Origin: Corynebacterium genitalium ATCC 33030 | Lineage (GTDB): Bacteria; Actinomycetota; Actinomycetes; Mycobacteriales; Mycobacteriaceae | Assembly (NCBI RefSeq): GCF_000143825.1 | Contig: NZ_CM000961.1 | Location: 744,001-808,000 of the forward strand | DNA length: 64,000 nt | Direction of reading: 5' to 3' | In this document: positions 46,501-54,132 of the stretch, piece after piece | Layout of the letters: the number at the start of each line of letters is the position of its first letter | Numbering within the stretch: the stretch's first letter is position 1 | Made by a program: the position numbers and the translations under genes | Notes under the pieces: generated by a model | Told to the model about the DNA's origin: nothing | The model's database searches: none | Seen by the model: the letters and a program-made list of their open reading frames with translations, nothing else

Positions 46501-46675
46501 CGGCGGCGGTGCGGCCTGGGGGTTGGAGGAAAGAAATGAGAGCCAGGACGATCCAGCCAATGATGTGCGTGCGGGCGTCAGGGCTGATTTCGGCGAGGGG
46601 ATGTGGGCTGGTGCGGCTAGCGTGGGGGCCGGCAGTGCCGCTGGTACCGCGGCGGGGAATGCGCAGCGTGCGCAT
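43583..46675 (-). CDS. aftD: Arabinofuranosyltransferase AftD
   Basis: 1030-residue GT-C membrane enzyme that adds arabinose in arabinogalactan and lipoarabinomannan. Multiple membrane segments in residues 35-400 include the loop DTKFDLSADPAGFLSQ, whose acidic residues suit the active site. A long periplasmic part (~400-950) with beta-sandwich carbohydrate-binding-like segments (FDGIEDTAWHPAPGDRDPW) follows, then C-terminal membrane helices. Mycobacterial AftD is ~1400 residues; the shorter form is usual in corynebacteria. The gene after the DUF2613 gene and divergent from lpqI matches Rv0236c. Confidence 0.9.
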   Translation of the reverse strand: MRTLRIPRRGTSGTAGPHASRTSPHPLAEISPDARTHIIGWIVLALISFLQPPGRTAADTKFDLSADPAGFLSQATQAYTDTFTLGQIQNQAYGYLFPHGLFFLLTEPLPDWVAQRLWWTVVMGVAFSGMYRLSESSISAALYALSPRILTTLTAISSEAWPVALVPWTLVPLMQRKPNVAAAVIPVALMGAVNATATMMACLPAFVLLIWLRAWPALAKWLVGVAAVSAWWIGPLLVLGRYSPPFTDFIESSFVTTRWLNLAELLRGTTSWSPFVDTERVAGHLLVTEPVFVLATLAIAALGIAGLALEGRGYPIVLLCLGVALMGTHASIWLSLLDAPLAPFRNLHKLDPLVRLPICLGVGYAVARMKPRGPGVVAVVLVAVIAVAPAWTLRLLPEGTWTEVSEDWQTAAAFLNEEAAGTRTLVVPATSFARQTWGWTRDEPIQALTDVPFAVRDAIPLVDPEAIRGLDGQVAALDPEALRSIGVGAVVVRGDLAADPELPELAEGFGEPKVFGDLSVYLFDRERSMMIGADPAAVAGGGEVLPLLDREFGYSPRTLTASPADADIITDTPALVKRNYGTLKGPTTAHLPYGTIEDDIWEGGDVHNRLPDYPSEGRLVGVSEEGIGRASSSAADVDAFGGAKPSKSLNSAFDGIEDTAWHPAPGDRDPWIEAVADGEPGAFTITATDDTTVHWSGTLDSGTLELRADEPEAVDIKGDSVTIELTEPVGISELEFGVRRIVTVDGIADTYFFQRLFPATELLHRSFETEAGTFELSTRALIDGTPRPPGPVTLSAGRHTIVTKSETVALTRAGAESGAAASPWEPFDGTVTASGPASDRDRIIMTARAYNSGLRGFIGDVPLEPTRIDSGMQAFTVPAGLAGEFSMSFAGSRFFYFSLVFGGALSLLGVAACLWIDSRRPRSAAAPFAANVAAAPAAWASQVVTALATLAATTLVGGWYGVGAWLVTLLIRRFTLIPGWALAAGAVGFMGLWLARAPWPAANYAGDSVLVTIAGCVAIASLAGAWWRRK

Positions 46676-46683
46676 GGCGCCCT

Positions 46684-46887
46684 CTACTGTCGGGACCCGT
46701 ACTCCGGCCCGCCGAGGACTGCCTGGTCAGCGGGAACGGCATTGCCCGCCGGGACCTGGTTCTGGCCGGAGAAGCTAGCGATGCCGATCACGCCCACAAT
46801 CCCCAGCACAACGCCAGTGACAGTGCTGGCCAAAACCGGGCCGATGGAGCGGCGGGGCCAGGAAGCGAATCGGTTCGTCATGGTCAT
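46684..46887 (-). CDS. DUF2613 small membrane protein (Rv0236A-like)
   Basis: 67-residue protein with one membrane segment (GPVLASTVTGVVLGIVGVIG) and a short outside tail ending GPEYGSRQ, the DUF2613 pattern. Its stop lies eight bases before the aftD start, so it is the leader gene of the aftD operon. Two start codons six bases apart (46887 and 46881) are both possible; the first is nearer to TAGGG. A role with AftD is suggested by constant linkage only. Confidence 0.8.
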   Translation of the reverse strand: MTMTNRFASWPRRSIGPVLASTVTGVVLGIVGVIGIASFSGQNQVPAGNAVPADQAVLGGPEYGSRQ

Positions 46888-46980
46888 AGACCCTACCACG
46901 GCAGGTGTGCGAGGCCAGAGCCGTTGTGCAAGTGCGGCTGGGGTCTTCTCTGGGGTCCGGCAGGTGTCTGTGCAGGCCCG

Positions 46981-47082
46981 CTGCGGAAAAGTTGACGTCC
47001 GCCGCCGTTTGATGGAAAGGCCCCACTTTTTGACCTGCATGGACGGACCAATAAGCGGGTTCGCATGTAAAGTTTTCCGCAG
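46981..47082. repeat. Intergenic repeat C, copy 2
   Basis: A 102-base element bounded by CTGCGGAAAAGTT (46981-46993) and its inverted form AAGTTTTCCGCAG (47070-47082), with one mismatch. The left end matches the left arm of copy 1 at 37840. The middle holds the complement of CATGCAGGTCAAAAAGTG, the same core as in repeat A copy 1. It fills the gap between the divergent DUF2613 and lpqI genes. Confidence 0.75.
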
Positions 47083-47160
47083 TTTTGTCTCCAAGGGTCA
47101 GGGGCTAAGATTGTCTCGGCAATCAACCGGCCCCGTCCGGACCAACCCAAGGAGCGACCT

Positions 47161-48327
47161 GTGCACGTACGACCAGCAGCGGCCATCGCAGCTGTCGCGT
47201 TGACGTGCGCCGCATGCGTTCCGGGAGGTCAGCCCAGCAACGAGGAGGCTCAGTCCGAGCAAGTCCAGGTCACCGCAACGGAAACGAACGTGGTCACCGT
47301 GACACCTGTGCCGGAGAAGACCGCGGCGGAAGAGCGCGTGCCGGAGGACCTGCGCATGCGGGTGGCCTCGCTGATGGTGGTCGGTGCGGCGGATTATGAC
47401 CAGGCCCGCGCCGCGCTAGAGCAGGGAGCTGGCGGTCTGATCATTCCCAGCTGGGCCGACCCGAAGCTGCTCACGGAGCCGGGCCGCAACATCAATGCGC
47501 TGCGCGAGGAGTTCGACCGCCCTTTCACGGTGGCCATCGACTTTGAGGGCGGCCGGGTGCAGCGCCACTCGGACGTGCTCGGTTCCTTCCCCGCGCCGCG
47601 CGACTTGGCCAATCAACCGCCGGAAGTCATCCGCGGCACCGGTTACGACATCGGGGTCACGCTGCGCAAGCACGGCATCAATGTCGATTACGCGCCGCTG
47701 CTGGACTTGGACGTCACGGACCTGGACATCGTCGGCGACCGCGCGTTCGGTCAGACACCGGAGCGTGTGTCAGAAGTCGCGACCCTTTTTTCGCAGGGGC
47801 TTGTCGACGCCGGAGTCACCCCGACCTTCAAGCATTTCCCCGGCCACGGCCGTGCCTCAGGCGACACCCACCTCACTTTGGCGGTCACGCCGCCGATCGA
47901 GGAGCTGAACGCCTCAGACCTGGTCCCGTACGGGACGGTGTTGCCGCAGTTTCCTACGGGGTCTGTCATGGTGGGGCACATGGTGGTCCCGGGGGTTGGT
48001 GAACCGAACACGCCGTCGTCGTTGAACCCGGCTGCGTACCGCATGCTCCGGGAGGGCAACTATCCAGGTGGGAAGCCTTTTGCGGGTGTCGCGGTGACCG
48101 ATGATCTTTCCGGCATGCGCGCCATCACGGATCTCATGCCCACACCGGAGGCGGTGCGCCGCGCGATTGCGGCTGGGGCGGATCAGGCGCTGTGGTCGTC
48201 GGGAAGCGATCTGGGTCCGGCGATCGATGCGACGGTCGGTGCGGTCGAGCGCGGCGAGATTCCGGAGGAGCGGATCAACGCTGCTGCTGCGCGTGTCCAG
48301 CAGCAATTTATTGATGCCAACCTGTGA
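47161..48327 (+). CDS. lpqI: Glycoside hydrolase family 3 beta-N-acetylglucosaminidase, lipoprotein (LpqI / NagA2 type)
   Basis: 388-residue exported GH3 enzyme involved in cell-wall recycling by removing N-acetylglucosamine from muropeptides. The substrate-binding signature KHFPGHGRASGDTHL and the catalytic aspartate segment GVAVTDDLSGM are clear. The N-terminus reads as a signal peptide with cysteine at residue 19 (TCAAC), an imperfect lipobox. The start is GTG at 47161 after AAGGAG. It corresponds to Rv0237, divergent from aftD as expected. Confidence 0.9.
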   Translation: MHVRPAAAIAAVALTCAACVPGGQPSNEEAQSEQVQVTATETNVVTVTPVPEKTAAEERVPEDLRMRVASLMVVGAADYDQARAALEQGAGGLIIPSWADPKLLTEPGRNINALREEFDRPFTVAIDFEGGRVQRHSDVLGSFPAPRDLANQPPEVIRGTGYDIGVTLRKHGINVDYAPLLDLDVTDLDIVGDRAFGQTPERVSEVATLFSQGLVDAGVTPTFKHFPGHGRASGDTHLTLAVTPPIEELNASDLVPYGTVLPQFPTGSVMVGHMVVPGVGEPNTPSSLNPAAYRMLREGNYPGGKPFAGVAVTDDLSGMRAITDLMPTPEAVRRAIAAGADQALWSSGSDLGPAIDATVGAVERGEIPEERINAAAARVQQQFIDANL

Positions 48328-48351
48328 GTTGCTCGGCAGTCCACTAACCTT

Positions 48352-50058
48352 ATGTGGGTGAGTTCTATAAACGCAGCTGGAAACGGGCAACGTAGCGGTT
48401 CGCGGACCGGCCGGATTGTGGCCGGATTCCTCGTCGGCATGCTCGTGCTGCTGTTGGGTCTGTACCTGGCAGACGTGGCGTTCAACCGGGGGCATGTCCC
48501 GCGCGGCACGACTGTCGGCGGTGTGGAGATCGGCGGCATGGAGCCGGCTGCGGCCGTCAGCAAACTCGAAGACGAGCTTGGCGGCGTCAGTTCCCAGCCT
48601 GTTAAAGCTGTCGCCGGTGAGCAGAGCACCGAGTTCGTCCCCGAACAGGCGGGGCTGAGCGGTGACTGGCAGCGCACGGTGGATGACGCCGGCGTGGAGT
48701 CCCTCAACCCGGTCTCCCGCCTGGCTGGGTTTTTCCGCAATAAAGAGGTGGACATTGTCTCCACGATCGACCACGACAAGCTGGTCGGTTCCGCTGAGCG
48801 CGTGGCTGGCGATCTGACCGTGAAACCGGAGGACGGTGCGGTGGCCCTCGAGGGCGGCGAAGTCAAGGTGACCGACCCGAAGGATGGCCAGGACGTCAAC
48901 CGTGAGGAGCTCGAGCGCGCGATGTCGCTGACGTGGCTCAACCCGGACGGTGTCGAGGTCGAGCCGCAGGTGACGCAGCCTGCGATTAACGACGATGTGA
49001 TCAAGCAGATCGTCGACGGCCCCGCCGACAAAGCCCTGAAAGGCCCGCTGACGCTCAAGGGGGAGCAGGACACCAACGCGGTGATCGAGAAAGACCGGAT
49101 GGGTGAAGTGGTCACGTTCCGCAACGACCCCGAGGCGAAGAAGATCATCCCTGAGGTCCACGGCGCCAAAGCACAGGAGATCTTCGCCGAGCAGCTCAAG
49201 GACACTGTGACCAAGATGGAAAACGCCACGATCAGCGCCTCCGGCGAGGTCACTCCGTCCAAGGACGGCAACGAGATCAAGTGGGACGAGACGATGAAGG
49301 ACTTCGACAAACGCGTGATCGGTGACGAACCGCGTGAGTGGGAGGCCAAATACGAGGCTGTCCCCGCCACCTTCAAGACGGAGGATGCGGAGAAGGCCAC
49401 TTTCAACGAGGAGGTCGGCTCGTTCACCACCGGCGGGTTTGAGTCGGCGTCGGGGCACAACATCAAGATCGTTGCGCAACAGGTCAACGGCGTGATTGTC
49501 AGCCCGGGCCAGGAGTTCTCCCTCAACGGCTTCACCGGCCCGCGCGGTACGGCGCAGGGCTATGTTGAGTCCGGCATCATCATCGAGGGTCGCGCCGGGC
49601 GCGCGGTCGGCGGCGGCATCTCCCAGTTCGCCACGACCTTGTACAACGCGAGCTACTTCGCTGGCATGACGGACGTGGCGCACACGCCGCACTCTTACTA
49701 CATTTCCCGTTACCCGCCCGGCCGCGAGGCCACCGTCTACGAGGGCGCGATTGACCTGGTGTTCAAGAATGACACTCCGCACCCGGTGAAGATTGCCACG
49801 GAGTTCGGTGGCGGGCAGATCACGGTGAAGATGATGGGCGTGAAGTCGCGCGAGGTCGAGTCCGTCAACGGCGGCCGCTGGGCGCAGACATCCCCGCAAA
49901 CGCAGTCGTTGTCAGGCGACGGCTGCATCCCGTCGGGTGGAGCCCCAGGCTTTACGACGTCCGACACCCGCATCGTCCGCGACCTTGGCGGGTCCGAAAT
50001 CTCCCGCGAAACCACAACGACTGTCTACGACCCGCAGCCGATCGTGCGCTGCGACTAG
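48352..50058 (+). CDS. VanW-family exported protein
   Basis: 568-residue protein with one N-terminal membrane anchor (residues ~22-42), two peptidoglycan-binding-4-like repeats (residues ~50-340) and a C-terminal VanW domain (~360-520; GQEFSLNGFTGPRGTAQGY, GGGISQFATTLYNASYFAG). VanW proteins are envelope proteins of poorly known role. No ribosome-binding site is visible. ATG at 48352 or GTG at 48358 could start it, perhaps on a leaderless message. It begins 24 bases after lpqI and converges on the esterase gene, six bases apart. Confidence 0.82.
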   Translation: MWVSSINAAGNGQRSGSRTGRIVAGFLVGMLVLLLGLYLADVAFNRGHVPRGTTVGGVEIGGMEPAAAVSKLEDELGGVSSQPVKAVAGEQSTEFVPEQAGLSGDWQRTVDDAGVESLNPVSRLAGFFRNKEVDIVSTIDHDKLVGSAERVAGDLTVKPEDGAVALEGGEVKVTDPKDGQDVNREELERAMSLTWLNPDGVEVEPQVTQPAINDDVIKQIVDGPADKALKGPLTLKGEQDTNAVIEKDRMGEVVTFRNDPEAKKIIPEVHGAKAQEIFAEQLKDTVTKMENATISASGEVTPSKDGNEIKWDETMKDFDKRVIGDEPREWEAKYEAVPATFKTEDAEKATFNEEVGSFTTGGFESASGHNIKIVAQQVNGVIVSPGQEFSLNGFTGPRGTAQGYVESGIIIEGRAGRAVGGGISQFATTLYNASYFAGMTDVAHTPHSYYISRYPPGREATVYEGAIDLVFKNDTPHPVKIATEFGGGQITVKMMGVKSREVESVNGGRWAQTSPQTQSLSGDGCIPSGGAPGFTTSDTRIVRDLGGSEISRETTTTVYDPQPIVRCD

Positions 50059-50064
50059 AGCCGG

Positions 50065-50787
50065 TTAACTGGGCGCAGTCTCACCCGGCTCGCGCTCTAA
50101 ACCCCACAAGGTCAGCTCGGCCGTTTCCCTGTCGCGCGGCATGAGGGGATGCAGCGGGGCGCCGGGGATTTCCAGGTTGACCACGTCGGCGCCGTCGATA
50201 GGCGTGAGGATGGAGGTCTCCACAGGCGTGACCACGTGGTCGCGCCGGGAGTACAGCGAGGTGTACATCACGCGCGGATTGGTATCGGGCACAGTGGCGA
50301 GTTCGTGCGACCATTCCGAGCCCGCGAGTTGCTGTACTGCGCTGGGGCTGGCCATGCGTTCCCAGAACTTCGGGTTGCGGCCCGTGATGGGGTTGATGCG
50401 CGCGGCGTATCCGCGCAGGTCGGTGCCGTGGAAGTTGGCGCCCATGGCCACGACGCGCTCGACTCGTTCGGCCCCGCCGGCAGCGATGAACAGTTTGGTC
50501 AGCAGCCCGCCCTGGGAGTGGGCCACTACATTCACCTTCGATGCTCCGGTTTCACTCAGTACGTGGTCGACGTTCTCGCCCAGCTCGTCGACCATGTCCT
50601 CGATCCGCCCAGTCCCGGCGAGACCGGGGATGAGCATCCTGCCGTAGTCGTACCCCCAGACCCAGTGGCCGTGGGAGGAGATCAGGCGGGCGTTTCGTCG
50701 AAAAGCAATGGTGCGGCTGTTGATGCCGTGCACGTAGAGGACAGGTGTCGCGTGCTGGGCGTCGAAGCTGGGGTCGTTGAAGAGCAC
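50065..50787 (-). CDS. Lipase/esterase, alpha/beta hydrolase
   Basis: 240-residue alpha/beta hydrolase with TPVLYVHGINSR (oxyanion region) and the nucleophile motif AHSQGG. VTPVETSILTPIDGADVV and LHPLMPRD supply the late acidic and histidine residues. The pattern is that of class 2 lipases (EstA/LipA-like), but no signal peptide is visible. The start is GTG at 50787, seven bases after a TAAACT -10-like hexamer, so a leaderless message is possible. The substrate is unknown. Confidence 0.75.
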   Translation of the reverse strand: MLFNDPSFDAQHATPVLYVHGINSRTIAFRRNARLISSHGHWVWGYDYGRMLIPGLAGTGRIEDMVDELGENVDHVLSETGASKVNVVAHSQGGLLTKLFIAAGGAERVERVVAMGANFHGTDLRGYAARINPITGRNPKFWERMASPSAVQQLAGSEWSHELATVPDTNPRVMYTSLYSRRDHVVTPVETSILTPIDGADVVNLEIPGAPLHPLMPRDRETAELTLWGLEREPGETAPS

Positions 50788-50843
50788 GCCCCTAGTTTAA
50801 ATACCGCACGTGGAGGGAGGGTGGACCCCGGCTCGGTGGTGCC

Positions 50844-50934
50844 GGAATACTGCTCGGCTTTTTCTGGAATACTGCTCGCAGATTCGTGCTGGTCAGAAAC
50901 ATGCAAAAGCGCTAATGTTTGCCAGTAGTATTCC
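50844..50934 (+). repeat. Intergenic repeat A, copy 3
   Basis: GGAATACTGCTC at 50844-50855 and 50866-50877 (22 bases apart), then after ~45 bases a degenerate inverted arm (AGTAGTATTCC, 50924-50934). The spacer has CTGGTCAGAAACATGC, aligning with the core of the other copies. It lies between the esterase gene and the tRNA. Confidence 0.8.
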
Positions 50935-50970
50935 GGCCGCGGTGCGGCGGCGGGCGCCAGAACGACGAAA

Positions 50971-50992
50971 GGCCCAGGCGTGTGCCTGGGCC
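50971..50992 (-). terminator. Hairpin terminator of tRNA-Gly
   Basis: GGCCCAGGC and GCCTGGGCC form a perfect 9-bp stem with a 4-base loop. On the minus strand it is followed by TTTCGTCGTTCT, and it starts five bases after the tRNA 3' end. Confidence 0.85.
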
Positions 50993-50997
50993 GAGAG

Positions 50998-51071
50998 TGG
51001 AGCCGGCGACGAGAATCGAACTCGCACTCTCAGCTTGGGAAGCTGATGTTCTACCACTAAACTACGCCGGC
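50998..51071 (-). tRNA. tRNA-Gly (anticodon CCC)
   Basis: A complete cloverleaf is readable. The acceptor GCCGGCG pairs with CGCCGGC, followed by T and an encoded CCA (50998-51000). The anticodon stem TCAGC/GCTGA encloses the loop TTCCCAA, giving anticodon CCC, which reads GGG. The T-loop is GTTCGATTC. Confidence 0.95.
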
Positions 51072-51158
51072 ATGCTTTCTACCAGGTTAAATGGTGCCTG
51101 ATGTGAAGCAGGCTCAATCGTAGCACCGCCACCGTGCCCTACGGAAAACGCCCGCATC

Positions 51159-51164
51159 TAGAAT
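51159..51164 (+). promoter_or_regulatory. -10 hexamer of dcd, leaderless
   Basis: TAGAAT lies six bases before the GTG start codon of dcd, so transcription should begin at or within a base of the start codon. No ribosome-binding site exists. No convincing -35 is seen. Confidence 0.6.
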
Positions 51165-51170
51165 GAAGCC

Positions 51171-51734
51171 GTGCTTCTTTCAGACCGCGACATCACGACA
51201 GCCATCAGCGACGGCCGCCTGGGTATCGACCCCTTCGATGAGGCGAACATCCAGCCCAGCAGTATCGACGTGCGCATGGACAACCTGTTCCGCGTGTTCA
51301 ACAACTCGAGGTACACGCACATCGACCCGAAACAGGAGATGCCGGATCTGACCACCATGGTCGAGGTGGAAGAGGGCGAGCCGTTCGTGCTGCACCCGGG
51401 CGAGTTCGTGCTCGCGGCGACGCTGGAGACCTTCTCGCTTCCCGACGACCTCGCCGGCCGCCTCGAGGGCAAAAGCTCCCTGGGCCGGCTGGGCCTGCTT
51501 ACCCACTCCACCGCAGGCTTCATTGATCCGGGTTTTTCCGGCCACATCACCTTGGAACTGTCGAATGTGGCCAACCTGCCGATCACATTGTGGCCGGGCA
51601 TGAAGGTGGGGCAGCTCGCGCTGTTCAAGATGTCGTCAGCGGCCGAAACGCCTTACGGTTCGTCGAAGCTCGGGTCGAAGTACCAAGGCCAGCGGGGGCC
51701 GACGCCGTCGAAGGCGTACCTCAACTTCCGGTGA
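51171..51734 (+). CDS. dcd: dCTP deaminase
   Basis: 187-residue enzyme deaminating dCTP to supply dUTP/dUMP for thymidylate synthesis. The motifs are [39 protein letters not shown] with the catalytic residues, and [12 protein letters not shown]. The length and sequence match the actinobacterial form, which in mycobacteria also hydrolyses dUTP. The start is GTG, apparently leaderless. The 3' end overlaps the convergent Abi-like gene by 14 bases. Confidence 0.96.
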   Translation: MLLSDRDITTAISDGRLGIDPFDEANIQPSSIDVRMDNLFRVFNNSRYTHIDPKQEMPDLTTMVEVEEGEPFVLHPGEFVLAATLETFSLPDDLAGRLEGKSSLGRLGLLTHSTAGFIDPGFSGHITLELSNVANLPITLWPGMKVGQLALFKMSSAAETPYGSSKLGSKYQGQRGPTPSKAYLNFR

Positions 51735-52461
51735 CCAAGGGATAGCGCTGGATTACCCGAGGTATACGGGCTGGGCCGCTAACTAGCACGTGTGCCTCGG
51801 GCCAAAGGCTATTGAGAAGCCGGCTTGAAACTCGGTGCCAGTGACGCAGCTGCTGCAGATTGAGGAGCGGTTCAAGGTGCGAGGCCCGGTTTCGTGCTTG
51901 CCTCAAGGTTTCAGCCCATGTGTAGGCCTGGTAAGCCGACGCTTTGAAGCCTTGGCTGAGAGCGTCCTCCCAAAGGTCGACGCGAGGGCCCGAACGCTGG
52001 CCGTTTAAGGAGGGCGGTTTCGGGATGAGCTGCAACCAGGTGCCGAATGATAGAGCCGCGACTAGGTCATCGTGGTTGGGGTTATCTTTAGTGCACCTTT
52101 CACGTGCTTTGGTTTCCCACCAGTATTTATACAGGGGCCGCTTGGTAGTAGGGCGCCATGAGCGTGGTGGAGTGCTCCTGACGATGTGCGATAACGGAAC
52201 CGCTGGCTTTGTAATCCAATCCTTGGTGCCGATTTTTTCCTGGTTCCATATCCTCAGCTGCTGGTCGATGCAGTCGCGTAGGGCTACTTCCACAATCGAT
52301 GTCGTGCTGGTAACTGCAGCCGCCGCTTCGATGTTCCATAAGTAGAGATCCAAGGCTGTGTAGGGGTTTGGTCCTTGCCCAGAGTCGGTCTCTGCCAAAT
52401 AGGTTGCGAACCTGGGTGCCGGGATCCGGCTTATTACGTCATCCGCTATGCGTTTCTTCAA
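51721..52461 (-). CDS. Abi-like protein with HEPN RNase motif (candidate abortive-infection or toxin gene)
   Basis: 246-residue protein. The pattern matches Abi_2-type proteins: [15 protein letters not shown] (helix near residue 60), [10 protein letters not shown] (~138), and [17 protein letters not shown] (~187-203). The last contains RN-x3-H, the catalytic motif of HEPN ribonucleases. Such proteins cut RNA to stop phage growth, or act as toxins held by an antitoxin. The start is a TTG with a run of G (AAGGGGGGGG) as ribosome-binding site. A strong promoter with a hairpin transcript points away from it at 52473-52572. No protein antitoxin is seen beside it. Confidence 0.65.
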   Translation of the reverse strand: MKKRIADDVISRIPAPRFATYLAETDSGQGPNPYTALDLYLWNIEAAAAVTSTTSIVEVALRDCIDQQLRIWNQEKIGTKDWITKPAVPLSHIVRSTPPRSWRPTTKRPLYKYWWETKARERCTKDNPNHDDLVAALSFGTWLQLIPKPPSLNGQRSGPRVDLWEDALSQGFKASAYQAYTWAETLRQARNRASHLEPLLNLQQLRHWHRVSSRLLNSLWPEAHVLVSGPARIPRVIQRYPLVTGS

Positions 52462-52472
52462 CGTCCCCCCCC

Positions 52473-52502
52473 TTGCAGTGCCGCCCGATCAACCGTTATA
52501 AT
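52473..52502 (+). promoter_or_regulatory. Consensus-like promoter divergent from the Abi-like gene
   Basis: TTGCAG (52473-52478), 18 bases, then a perfect TATAAT (52497-52502). It is one of the few perfect -10 hexamers in intergenic DNA here. It points rightwards, away from the Abi-like gene, toward a hairpin and the IS1249 insertion. Confidence 0.65.
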
Positions 52503-52508
52503 CCACAG

Positions 52509-52575
52509 TACAGCGCGGGAATCACCCGTATAGGATTTCAAACAAGCGGTCTCTTCTGGGGCCGCTTGTTTGATG
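52509..52575 (+). ncRNA. Candidate small structured RNA next to the Abi-like gene
   Basis: Downstream of the promoter at 52473-52502 there is no open frame with a start signal. Instead there is a small stem (CGGG/CCCG, 52516-52528) and then a perfect 11-bp stem CAAACAAGCGG (52539-52549) with CCGCTTGTTTG (52562-52572), loop 12. The tail ATGTTTGG is only moderately T-rich. It could be a ~65-nucleotide RNA, possibly the antitoxin or partner of the HEPN protein, or a leader that once ran into the gene now at 54133 before IS1249 inserted eight bases further on. Confidence 0.4.
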
Positions 52576-52590
52576 TTTGGCGCCTAGGGG

Positions 52591-53976
52591 GGGTTAAACG
52601 ACAAAATGTGTGTCTGGCTCGGCGTGTCGTGGGGGTTAGATCTGGCCTTTTTGGATGCCGATTGAGTGGTTGTAGTTGGTGTCGATAGCGTTGTCGTAGA
52701 GGGCTGGTCGTCCTGTTTGGTGGTCGGCTTGGTTCTCGTTGTGGGTCAGGGTTGTTACTTTGGCGAGTTGGTCCTGGCCCCAGTTGGACTGCCTGGCGAT
52801 TCGTACGGGATCGTCAGGCAGTTCCGTTTTCAGGTAGAGCCACCAATCCAGCATTCGGCGTTGTCGTTCACCTGATCTGCCGCGGTGTGTCCTGGCGAGC
52901 AGTTTGAGCTGGGCGTTGATACCGCCTTCCAGACTGTTTGTGGTGGATTTGATCCGGTCAGGATCAAGGACTGTTTCTGGGGGCTTGAGGTAGACAAACA
53001 GCAGGTCGGACCGCCAGAGGTGGTTGAGACTGTTGTAGGCCTTGCGCACGTTGTGGTGTGTCCACACGCGAGTCCACGTACCGGTTTTGGGGTCTTTGAC
53101 CGTGGTTTTCTCGTCCATCCAGGCTTGGTAGATCGTAGAGAATTCGTGCAGTTGCGCGCCCCATTTTGCTGCTCCATCCAAGGTGGTGATCCGAGTCAGT
53201 TTCAGCGCAAGTTGGTAGATGGTGCGCCCAGCATCTGTGCGCGGGCGTGAGGTGGTGTAGCGTCGCACGACGCGTTGGGCGTGGACGAGGCAGCGTTGAA
53301 TTTTCGTGGTCGGCCAGCACTTTCTAATCGCGCTAAAGGCTCCTTGGCCGCCGTCGATCACAGCGATCAGTGGCGCTTCGATGCGTTCGAGCAGTCGCTG
53401 GTAGTCGCGGGTGGTTTCGTGTTTGCACCAGTGCCAGGCAATGACGTGATCGATGGTGGCAGCGACGATCAAACAGCCGCCGGCGGTGTAGGTGCCGTCT
53501 AAAAACACCTGGTCGTAAACTCTTCCACAATGTGCATTGGTGGGGTCGGGCACATCAATGAGCCAGAACGGTTCGAACCGGCGTTGCAGCGTACGGGGCG
53601 AACATCCCACGCGGTGGGCAACAGCATCGAGACTGGTGCCGGTGGTGAGATGATCAATGAAGGCGGTAAACACCGCTGCATTGGTGATGTCGCCGCGGTG
53701 CTTCACGCTGGATGCGCCGCATTGTTTGCACCGCCATCTGGTGGTGCCTTTGCTGGTGGTGCCGTTGCGTTTCATCTCGCCGCCGCAGTAGCAGCGTGGT
53801 TGGTTCTTTGGCATTGCGCCACCACACCACGGCGTACATAGCACACAGCGCTAGCCCCTCCGTGGATTTGCCGTCAGGAAGCCAGATATATGCCCCAGAA
53901 GCATATATTTTCCTGAAACCTCGTGGTTAAGCCCCGGAAACCGGCGATTCCGGACACACTTTTTGTCGTTTAACCC
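52591..53976 (-). mobile_element. IS1249-type insertion sequence (IS256 family), intact, 1386 bp
   Basis: The terminal inverted repeats start GGGTTAAACGACAAAA (52591 rightwards) and end with the complement at 53976. They are flanked by a perfect 8-bp target duplication CCTAGGGG (52583-52590 and 53977-53984), the duplication size of IS256 elements. Perfect duplication and an intact gene indicate a recent insertion. The same element is present, split, at 1-1868 in the same orientation. Confidence 0.95.
52636..53814 (-). CDS. IS1249-type transposase (IS256 family)
   Basis: 392-residue DDE transposase. An N-terminal zinc-ribbon-like region (CYCGGEMKRNGTT, then RWRCKQCG) is followed by a helix-turn-helix-like stretch (TSLDAVAHRVGCSPRTLQRRF). 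The catalytic residues are the aspartates of VFLDGTYTAGG and AVIDGGQGAF and the late glutamate in TTNSLEGGINAQLK. The start is placed at MPKNQPRC; a GTG ten codons earlier is possible. The gene fills the element and appears unbroken. Confidence 0.9.
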   Translation of the reverse strand: MPKNQPRCYCGGEMKRNGTTSKGTTRWRCKQCGASSVKHRGDITNAAVFTAFIDHLTTGTSLDAVAHRVGCSPRTLQRRFEPFWLIDVPDPTNAHCGRVYDQVFLDGTYTAGGCLIVAATIDHVIAWHWCKHETTRDYQRLLERIEAPLIAVIDGGQGAFSAIRKCWPTTKIQRCLVHAQRVVRRYTTSRPRTDAGRTIYQLALKLTRITTLDGAAKWGAQLHEFSTIYQAWMDEKTTVKDPKTGTWTRVWTHHNVRKAYNSLNHLWRSDLLFVYLKPPETVLDPDRIKSTTNSLEGGINAQLKLLARTHRGRSGERQRRMLDWWLYLKTELPDDPVRIARQSNWGQDQLAKVTTLTHNENQADHQTGRPALYDNAIDTNYNHSIGIQKGQI

Positions 53977-54132
53977 CCTAGGGGTTCGCATAACCTCACA
54001 ATTTGGTCACAGCGGGCCTCCGTCACAGCGCGGAGGTCAATCTGTCACTACCGTGGTTTTCAAGAGGTTTTCACCAACGAAAAACATTTTCGCTAGGGGA
54101 AACCGGATGAACCAACATTTAGGAGTGACATC

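Noticed and set aside
47914..49899. 661-codon minus-strand frame opposite the lpqI end and the VanW gene
   Set aside because: It crosses two real genes on the other strand, with composition typical of antisense frames in G/C-rich DNA.
52505..52582. tRNA-like or attachment-site remnant before IS1249
   Set aside because: GGATTTCAAAC suggested a T-loop, but no acceptor or anticodon stem can be drawn. The long perfect stem fits a terminator or regulatory hairpin better.
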